DNA of 64,000 nt. Source: Glutinoglossum americanum (taxonomy: Eukaryota > Ascomycota > Geoglossomycetes > Geoglossales > Geoglossaceae). Under the pieces are notes generated by a model. That model worked only from the letters and a program-made list of their open reading frames with translations, did no database searches and had not been told where the DNA came from. The translations under genes were made by a program, and so were the position numbers. The first letter of the stretch is position 1. Each line of letters starts with the position of its first letter. This document shows, piece after piece, positions 57,246-64,000 of this stretch. The stretch covers positions 62,001 through 126,000 of the forward strand of contig JAGHQL010000041.1 in the NCBI GenBank assembly GCA_020080175.1, in the 5' to 3' direction.

Positions 57246-58162
57246 ATGTGCGGCGGAACGGCCGATAACCCGCAAACAGTGCCCGCGAGGCCCCAGGCAT
57301 CTGGTCGGCCTGGCGGCGGTATCGCTACAAGACCGCCAACGGCCTCTGGCCAGTCGCAGGGAGCGCGACCGCCGAGTAGGAGTGACCGTCCACAGTCAAA
57401 CCTGGGGGGCCGTCCGCCCCCTTCTCGTGGAGGCAACAAAAGACCACCTAGCGCTTCGCGCCGAGACAGGCCTTCATCCCATGGAGGACGGCCGCCCCCG
57501 TCGTCAGGCCGAGAGAGACCTTCCACGTCCCCCAGGGATAGGCCATCGGCTCATGACCGGCCTTCTACGTCTCGCCGGCCAGATCAGCATGGACAACCTC
57601 GATTTGGACCAATACCGGAATACAGACCTGTACAGTACACCCAAGATAAAACCATTATCGATCTCTTTTCTCGAATTGGAACTCTTATTGACCAGCATAC
57701 CAAACATTTCTATCCCCATGACGGCATTCCCGGTACACATTTCGCAACGCCAGAGCTTAACGACCCCCGGACACGGCACCTAGCGATTCGCCAGTACATT
57801 GCGAGGACAATTATAGACCGGGTAATCAAGTCTCAGGGGTATGGGTCCGTAGTCCGTGGAATTTCTACCGACTCAGCCTCACTGACCAAGTCCCAAGCCA
57901 AGATGTGAACTTACCAACTATCGCAACCCAGATGTCCGACTATCTTGCGCACTATGCTTTCCCCCGCACCAGCCCGGAACGCGTAGTTCACCTCTCAGAT
58001 CTGTGTAACCTCGGTGCAGAGCTGCGGCGGTATATGTCCTCTAATCCATCGATGTGGGCCTTTGGGGGGTGGGATGAGGTGCAAGGGTTTGAAGTCGGAT
58101 GGTTTCCTCGATTATTGAAGGATGGTGAAGAGGTTGCGCATTGGCAAACAATTGGGATCTAG
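57246..58162 (+). CDS. Hypothetical protein with Arg/Pro/Ser-rich N-terminal repeat region
   Basis: Not recognised by name. Proposed exons 57246-57821 and 57932-58162 give 268 residues. Residues 1-115 are an R-P-P/R-P-S-rich disordered region with a loosely repeated unit (GGRPPPSRGG, RRDRPSSHGGRPPPSSG, RDRPSAHDRPSTSRRPD). From 120 a helical domain follows: TIIDLFSRIGTLIDQHTKHF, HLAIRQYIARTII, then after the intron YLAHYAFPRTSPERVVHLSD, LRRYMSSNPSMWAFG and GWFPRLLKDGEEV. Similar helical domains occur in fungal proteins of unknown function. The donor (GTAATC) is my least certain choice; the unspliced frame stops at 57908. The gene is convergent with the next one, stops 92 bases apart. Confidence 0.6.
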
Positions 58163-58254
58163 GCCGTTGGTTCAAGGGGGTTCTTGAAGGGGTTGTGGCA
58201 TCGGGAACCGAGTAAGGGGGTAATATAGATGAAAAGTATCACTGTTGTGCGTTT

Positions 58255-58945
58255 CTAGATTTCGGTCGAGTGATAGGAATTTATGCAAGGAAGATTCCTG
58301 TCTATAATAGTGAGACAAGGTCAGATTGGAAGAGCTTGAATTGACATATATGGAAGCAAAATATGGAGGAATAAACATACCCGACGGCTCAGGTCCGTCC
58401 AGCCTTGGCCGGGGAGCCTGTTCCCCCACTCCTGAGTACAAAGTTGCATGTCTTCTAAACTCTCTTGCCAAGGCTGCAGCGGCCTTCGCTGTTGACTCCT
58501 GAAAGGATGCCTCCACGGGCCATGATTGTTGTCTTTCGTTGGTCTGAGCCAAGGCCAGTTTATGGCCTATCAATAACAGGGTGCCATGACGTCGGTTTAG
58601 GGACTCCATATGCACCTTTGCAGCGTCTGCATACTTGAAAGCCCATTTTATCCCCACCATGACCCGATCCTCACTGCGTGTCTCGCCCTTCCAGCCCACA
58701 GCTCTTCTAGCACTCTCAAGGGCTAACTTCGTGCGCCGGATTTCGCGGTCTATCTCCTCTCTAACCTCTAGGGAGACTACGATCGAGGGCCTAGAACTGG
58801 TATAGTCGATATCGGAAAGGAGAGCGGAGACCTCTTCAAGGGTGTTTCCGTAAACGCGAATCTCCTCCTCAAACGAGCGAAACCTATAATAGGATCTTAC
58901 CAATAAATATGAGGCAACGAAAAGAGATGAAATGTCGAGACTCAT
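58255..58945 (-). CDS. Small helical protein resembling N-terminal domains of fungal STAND/HeLo-like proteins
   Basis: Exons 58945-58381 and 58301-58255 give 203 residues; the intron (GTATGT..ATAG) follows GPEPS. A hydrophobic N-terminus (MSLDISSLFVASYLLVRSYY) is followed by heptad-like helices: FEEEIRVYGNTLEEVSALLS, VREEIDREIRRTKLALESA, and WAFKYADAAKVHMESLNRRH. This outline is like the N-terminal death-fold domains (HeLo-like) of fungal NLR-type proteins, but no nucleotide-binding domain follows. The resemblance is general, so function is not assigned. An unspliced reading would end at 58172. Confidence 0.5.
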
Positions 58946-59559
58946 GGATGTCTCATGAAATCAAGGTACAGCCGGATAAAGACGTGAGACTTTGGTGGCT
59001 GTGGAGAAAAAGGTAGGATTTCTCGATCAAAAGCTACCTACTTGGAGGCTCTAAAAGTATGTATACCGGGACAAGACATCCAGAGAACGTACTCTATATA
59101 ACCTTCGGGGGAGGGGTAACGAGTTTGTCGTCCAGTTAGAGTGGGACACAAATTCCGGTAGGCCCATCCTCGCAAGTGAGAGTGTATGACTCTTCGCAGC
59201 ACCACTCGTCTTTGCTGCGAGGTTCCCTACGAGCTCTTAAATCGTGCTGTTGCATGGTGAGGGCGAGCCACTCGAGCACCATAGATCCGTATCTGCGGAG
59301 GTACGAGCAATTTATATGTATGAAGGGGAAAGAAAGCCACGTAGCCGTCCTCCATTGATTGTAGCAGTGGACGCCAGCCAACGGTAAGCGATGTTGGCTA
59401 CCGGGACTGGGGAGGCAGCGAGACAAAAGCAAATACATGCATAGACCTCTCTTCTGGGTTCCCTGCCGAATCGGAAAAATCATATTTCAGCCTTGTGTCT
59501 CTAAAACTTCATTCGTCGCCCGGTAGGGAACTCTCGCTTTGCTTTGATGATCCTCAATA
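58946..59559. other. Intergenic, 0.6 kb
   Basis: Upstream of the small helical protein. A minus frame at 59136-59483 has no recognisable content. Nothing else seen. Confidence 0.45.
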
Positions 59560-60000
59560 ATGATGCAATCTAGAAATAATCTTTGGAGTTGGCAAAACCG
59601 CTTGCTCTGTCTTGTTGTTTCCCTTTGCGGTGGTCACGATATGTTACCGATAGAAAGCCACTCGGGAGTTCTATATACCGTGTCACTCGGCCAGCTTTTT
59701 AGGAGAACAGGTCCTATAGGGAGAAGCATATCCTATAGGAAAAACCAAGCTCCGCTCATGATTCGAGAAGACCAAGATCGACTGGATACGCGCGGTTATC
59801 TATTTTGGGTGAATACTAGGTTGCTCACGCCCGCGAATACGCACGTGAACCAAACGCGCGCCAATGAATTCGATCCCCAATACGCTAATGGACCAGACCA
59901 ATTACAAGTTACATGGAAGATGATAAAGCAGCATTCGGATGCCGTGAGAGCAAATATCGGAGAAACGGGAGCATCAGTTCAGCGAATAATCTTGGGATGA
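59560..60000 (+). CDS. Uncertain open reading frame, 146 codons
   Basis: Not recognised. The N-terminal half looks weak (WSWQNRLLCLVVSLCGGHD), but the C-terminal half (YANGPDQLQVTWKMIKQHSD, then VRANIGETGASVQRIILG) reads like a helical fungal protein end. It may be the last exon of a gene whose upstream exons I could not place, or a gene remnant. An inverted CCTATAGG pair lies within it near 59712 and 59731. Confidence 0.25.
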   Translation: MMQSRNNLWSWQNRLLCLVVSLCGGHDMLPIESHSGVLYTVSLGQLFRRTGPIGRSISYRKNQAPLMIREDQDRLDTRGYLFWVNTRLLTPANTHVNQTRANEFDPQYANGPDQLQVTWKMIKQHSDAVRANIGETGASVQRIILG

Positions 60001-61039
60001 GTACCTCGAGTTCTTGCGTGGCGGGACAAGGACAAAAGGGAGAATGATAAAGTGGTATCTGTTAAGATGAGGACTATAAAGTCTTGATATAGCTGGCGTT
60101 AAGCAATGGGAAGATCGCTCTGGAGCCAAGTCGAGCCTTTGAGGTCTTTAAGTTAGAGCACGAAAGGGGTTAAGTAGTGAGGCTTTGCAGGAAATGCCTC
60201 CGAAAACTAGGGAAGGTTCCGCCGCGGTGGCAGAACTTTATAAAACGGACTAGTTTCATCAGGGCGGTCTCGAAGGTAATGTTGGTGCTCGTCTTAGGGC
60301 TAGCATTTTTGAGCCATGCATGCAGGATGCTAACAGCGAAATAGAATGTTGGAGGGGACTATCCCGTCTGTCTCACTAGAGTCGATCTGGGGGTTTGGTG
60401 GTAACGTCTTTGCGGGGTTCCGACATCTAGTTTCGAATAGGGCCAATTTCCTTAGACAGCCGAGTTTCGGCCGTCACGCTCCAGCCACAGTTAGGAGCTG
60501 GTTTCTATCAATGGCGATGAAAGAATTGACGATCAGTCGGGTGGACAAAATCCCTGAAGGATCGCCGGCGGCCGGAGTCGCTCAAATACTCCAAATACCG
60601 TGACGAGATTACCGAAAGCCACGACGTTCTGATGAAAGTTCGGCCCGCAAGTGTCTGCCCTGGATGGGAAAGGCTAGTATCTGCTCTTCACTAGATACCT
60701 CTGCGAATCTCCCTTGTCTTTCGGCGGGGTGGGGGGGGGGGGAAACAACTCGTTTTGGGAAATTAGAAGCCGTGGCCACACCCATTTTCATCAGGCGTGG
60801 AGCTAGTACTGCTAGAAACCTTAACACGGTCGAAGGTATTCTTAATGGCCTGGGGGAATGCAAAGTATGGTTTGTCCAAGACCCAAACCAGAAACGTTAT
60901 GAGGGCTTAGGGGTACTTGGACAACCCCCGAGTTGAAGTCAAGGTTTGGAATCGCCAGTTCAGCAACTTCCTATCAGTGCCCTCGGCCATTGCATTGAAC
61001 CTAACGTCGAGCCGGACCGCCTCCGTACAAAAAAAAAAA
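60001..61039. other. Intergenic or decayed region
   Basis: About 1 kb. Frames at 60346-60603 and 60664-60936 are open but show no domain and carry a G-run (near 60728) and an A-run (near 61028). Possibly remnants of old genes. Confidence 0.35.
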
Positions 61040-62560
61040 AAATCTGCGATGTCTCTCGAGTTCCAGAGTTCGTGTGGGGAGACCGGTCAAGAACCTAAAC
61101 TCTCTATAGGCAAAGACGGAAAGTTGGCACTTACCGATGCCATAACAATGGCCCATAGAGACCACTGTGGCTTCTAGACTTGGGTGGCGGTTGATGCTGG
61201 AAGGAAGCTCTAGCTTAACCTTACGGGCGGCGACAAAACAGCTCTTGCGGTACGCTGATTCCTACACGGGAGGGCGGCGGTTTTGCTTTTAGATTGAAGC
61301 CGACGACTATCTCGTCATGCCTCCTGAGATGCCCTATCCGGGCTTTGTCTGGCTGAGGAAACTCGTGGGCAGGTCGATGAGGTTAACAGCTTTTGAAGTC
61401 GGGCGTCCGGACGCTACTATTGGTGGTGAGACTCTCTAGCTGTCGGGTGTGCTTAAAAGAGCTCTTGCCCGTATGGGGGTTAATGTGGGGGATGTTTTTA
61501 TGCCAGCGTATAAGCTCTCGTGTAGTATTAATACTGGCTAGCTCTTAGTTACAAGCTCGTTAGGGATAGCTTTATTAACGAGGCTTGCCCTCATTCTAAT
61601 TTAGCATCCCTCTGCTCACCGGTTGAACTTTTGCCTTCTCAGTACCACCTCCGAAGCCGACCCGGAGCGGGTATTGGCTTTGACATACTACCGGTAGAGC
61701 GCTGTCGACTGTTGAACAGGTATGCCTGATGCTCGCCTTAGGGGCGCTGATCGTATTGTGTGGAGACTAACTCACGAGTGGACAGGAACTTGTGTTGCCA
61801 CTGCTAACATTTGTCGAGACATTTTTGCTAAAAGCTAGATACATCGGGCAAGACCCGTTAAAGAATATAACCAAAGTTGTTGAGATTTCCGTTGTGTAGT
61901 ACCCCCGGATTCGTCTGGTTCAACCATCCCGCCTGGCTTGGATGATTGGTGGTCTTTGCTAGCGGGGGCTCTTTCTTCTATCGGGGTTAAGGGTTAATTT
62001 GGTGTGGTCGTTCAGTGAGATATGGTGGATGTCGGTTAGGTGGAGCAAAATATCACCCGGTCTTGGGAGCTTGCTAGCGGGTTGGCATCCATTCAAGTTG
62101 GGCCTGTTCCTAGATGCTCAACACGGGCTTCCCGGTCGCTGAGATTGGGTGTGGTTGTGCAAAATTGGCGAACGGTACACTGCAATGAGGCCTTATTGAA
62201 TGTCGTTGCTGTCTAGTCGGATGGGAAGAGGTATCCGGCGAATGACCGTATTCAACTTCCTTTATTGTGGGGCATAGCCGGATATCCTTATGGTATTCGA
62301 CCTCTGCGTCGCCTTCAAAGCAAATGCCGCGGGACTGGCAATGGTGCTGCTTACCCCCTAAGTCCTGAAGAAGCTCGCTGCGTTGGTGGCAATTGTGCTG
62401 TGCAAGAGATGTAAGAATGAAAAGATTAACTGCCTCCGAGTCTGGCTACACTTTTCGTGCCGAAGAGCCAGCAATGTTCCCGCATTCTAACTCAGAGGGG
62501 GCTAATCGGAACTGCCGGACATTGGGGGGGTGGTGGCCCCAAGTCTAGCTATGAGGCCCT
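61040..62560 (+). pseudogene. Decayed protein-coding segment, possibly a totivirus-like (victorivirus-like) coat-protein fossil
   Basis: Unspliced coding-like sequence on plus, clearly broken, with roughly ten interruptions, so it cannot make a product. Short blocks still read as protein, such as MPYPGFVWLRKLVGRSM, RPDATIGGETL, RIVWRLTHEWTG and IAGYPYGIRPLRRLQSKCRG. Their style (no introns, Ala/Gly/Arg-rich, beta/alpha capsid-like) reminds me of coat proteins of fungal dsRNA totiviruses, which are known to be endogenised in fungal genomes. No polymerase part is seen in the window. The number of breaks suggests an old insertion evolving neutrally. The family call is from memory of the motifs, and a host or transposon gene remnant is the alternative. 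Confidence 0.35.
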
Positions 62561-62561
62561 C

Positions 62562-63245
62562 CTATGTGGAGGTGGAGCCTTCCCGAACCAATTGGAGTCT
62601 TCTCAGAGTAGATAGCTGATCCTCGATCAAGCTTGCGAGCTGCGGCGCCTTGCCACTGGTGTGACTAAAGTCCGGTTTCAAGTTGACAGTATTTTCCGTT
62701 GGAATTCCGTGGTGGAGGTCGTCCTCAGAACTATTTGATCCAACCGCGAGGCCCGGTGCCTGGGCGGGAATTTCGCCTAATCTTGTTGAGATTAGCATAG
62801 CATCCAGAGCACTCGCATCGTCTTTTCCACTGTCCGGAACCGTGTATCCAACATCTCCTAGTGGATCTTGTGAGCCACCATTCGCTTGGTGGTCCGTAGC
62901 CCGTGTTTTCTCCGACTGTGCAGAATGTAACGGCTGTCTGTCGTTTCTTTGGGATAAGGCGATGGAGGTAGAACTCATCATAGCCCATGCGCTTATCAAA
63001 GATCTGGAGGAGCAGTGTCTCGGGGCTCCCGATTTGGGGTGATTGGCTACCGCCATGTCAAAAGCAAATAGGTTTGAGTGCTTGCGGCGGCCATTTTGCC
63101 AACCAGGATTTGTGTAGCACGCTGACTGGATGGGCATGCACCGACTTCCCCACTTTACTGCATACATCTCGACCGAAAGTAATGCAACCATGAAGTATTC
63201 ATTCCCGGTATTGGGTGGAGTTTTCTGCGGCCTCGCGATTAACAC
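62562..63245 (-). CDS. Uncertain open reading frame, up to 227 codons
   Basis: Open on minus but beginning at a GTG; the first ATG inside gives about 208 codons. Composition in the C-terminal half (DDASALDAMLISTRLGEIPA, then LASLIEDQLSTLRRLQLVRE) looks protein-like, hydrophilic and helical. No domain recognised, and a plus frame overlaps it. It lies between the decayed segment and the kinase start. Confidence 0.25.
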   Translation of the reverse strand: MLIARPQKTPPNTGNEYFMVALLSVEMYAVKWGSRCMPIQSACYTNPGWQNGRRKHSNLFAFDMAVANHPKSGAPRHCSSRSLISAWAMMSSTSIALSQRNDRQPLHSAQSEKTRATDHQANGGSQDPLGDVGYTVPDSGKDDASALDAMLISTRLGEIPAQAPGLAVGSNSSEDDLHHGIPTENTVNLKPDFSHTSGKAPQLASLIEDQLSTLRRLQLVREGSTST

Positions 63246-63517
63246 GTAGCCAGCTAGGCCGCCAGCACATAAGGAATAGTGGCCGGCACTCGCTTTCTCA
63301 CAAGACCCGGGAGAGTCCTGGGTGCGACGGAGCCATCCTACGACTGGCGCGTATTCACCCTAACATAACGACTCGACCGAAAGGCAAACTCGATGGGCAC
63401 TACCCGGGTATGGGAGATCTAATCGTGTTGTGATTGCCGTGAGGGTATTCCACCAGTCAAGATATTCAAATGGACAGGAGCTGAGCGTGTTTGGCTTGAA
63501 CAGGTTTATGCTTAGCC

Positions 63518-64000
63518 ATGGCTACAGACCCTTCTGGCGAAATTTGTGGGCATCGGAATTACAATGACGAAAATCAGATTCCTTACAAGCACATTGGATT
63601 CCTTGGGACAGGCGGCTACGGCGCCGTCGATAAGGTCGTGCGGACCTCAGGGCCTCACCAGGGTCAGATTTATGCACGGAAAAACATTCTCCTGTCCGGT
63701 AACGCCTCTAAGCGGGAAAGGGGGCAAGCTGATATTCGAAATGAAGTCGAGATTGTCAAAAGAGTCCGGCATGGTCACGTTGTGCGCCTCATTGGAACAT
63801 ACCTCTGTAAAAAGACGTACGCCATAATCATGGCCCCAGTCGCTAAGGAAAACCTTTGTGAATATCTGGCCCGAACAGATGGCACTCCTTTGGGTGCTAT
63901 TGGCCAGGAGCTTCGGGAGCGGATTCCGCAATGGTTCGGATGCTTGGCGAGTGTAGTGGCTTACCTTCACGCACAGGATGTCCGCCATAGGGATATAAAA
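63518..64000 (+). CDS. Protein kinase, N-terminal part (cut by window end)
   Basis: A Ser/Thr-type kinase domain open to the last base (161 residues). The glycine loop is LGTGGYGAVDKV (residues about 29-40), the ATP lysine is in YARKNILL, the alpha-C glutamate in RNEVEIVKRVRHGHVVRLIG, the hinge follows YAIIMAPV, and the catalytic loop begins at the very end with HRDIK. Strand beta-3 has A-R-K instead of the common A-x-K. This pattern is typical of fungal kinases found beside NLR/ankyrin or HET-type genes. The ATG at 63518 is taken as the start; an upstream exon joined at the CAG near 63502 is possible. Confidence 0.85.
   Translation, partial: MATDPSGEICGHRNYNDENQIPYKHIGFLGTGGYGAVDKVVRTSGPHQGQIYARKNILLSGNASKRERGQADIRNEVEIVKRVRHGHVVRLIGTYLCKKTYAIIMAPVAKENLCEYLARTDGTPLGAIGQELRERIPQWFGCLASVVAYLHAQDVRHRDIK

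Noticed and set aside
1-64000. CRISPR arrays, operons, prokaryotic promoters
   Set aside because: The DNA is eukaryotic with spliceosomal introns; no regular spacer-repeat arrays are present.

Overview
The window is nuclear DNA of a filamentous ascomycete (Pezizomycotina). Evidence: short spliceosomal introns (mostly 45-110 bases) with GT..AG ends and CTAAC/CTAAT-like branch sites, a Zn2Cys6 regulator, a Clr5-domain protein, a fungal Hsp70-like ATPase, and conserved proteins of the filamentous type. Genes are more intron-rich than in most ascomycetes: DMC1 alone has 17 introns, and exons of 9 to 16 bases occur in three genes. DMC1 argues against Neurospora/Sordaria-like lineages, which lack it. 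I cannot name the species. Gene models below were spliced by eye from conserved protein motifs; every internal exon was checked for phase.

Layout. 1-744: 3' end of an MFS transporter. 3.0-11.9 kb: a minus-strand run with RRP7 (rRNA processing), DMC1 (meiotic recombinase), a seven-knuckle Gis2/CNBP protein, UDP-GlcNAc pyrophosphorylase and a PPIL4-type spliceosomal cyclophilin. 14.4-16.3 kb: a Zn2Cys6 regulator behind 2.5 kb of non-coding DNA. 17.7-22.7 kb: ribosomal protein S24, an eEF2 lysine methyltransferase, a membrane J-protein and RNA polymerase I subunit RPA43. 23.3-27.4 kb: a large protein with coilin-like N-terminal and Tudor-like regions. 27.7-28.8 kb: PET117 and V-ATPase subunit G, divergent. 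30.0-34.3 kb: an arrestin-like protein and a Rieske/AIF-like flavoprotein. 35.7-37.9 kb: a Ca2+/H+ antiporter with an unusual N-terminal extension. 39.0-45.7 kb: a coiled-coil protein and the nucleoporin NUP85.

The right third is looser and more accessory. 45.7-48.8 kb is gene-poor and low-complexity. After it come an Hsp70-like ATPase, a Clr5-domain protein, small lineage-specific proteins, a decayed segment that may be an old totivirus-like coat-protein copy (about 61.0-62.6 kb), and the start of a protein kinase cut by the window end.

The left and middle genes are mostly housekeeping: ribosome biogenesis (RRP7, RPA43, S24), translation (eEF2 methylation), RNA processing (PPIL4, Gis2, coilin-like), organelle energetics (PET117, VMA10, AIF-like) and transport. 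They are not an operon. Three divergent pairs probably share promoters: S24/eEF2 methyltransferase, J-protein/RPA43 and PET117/VMA10.
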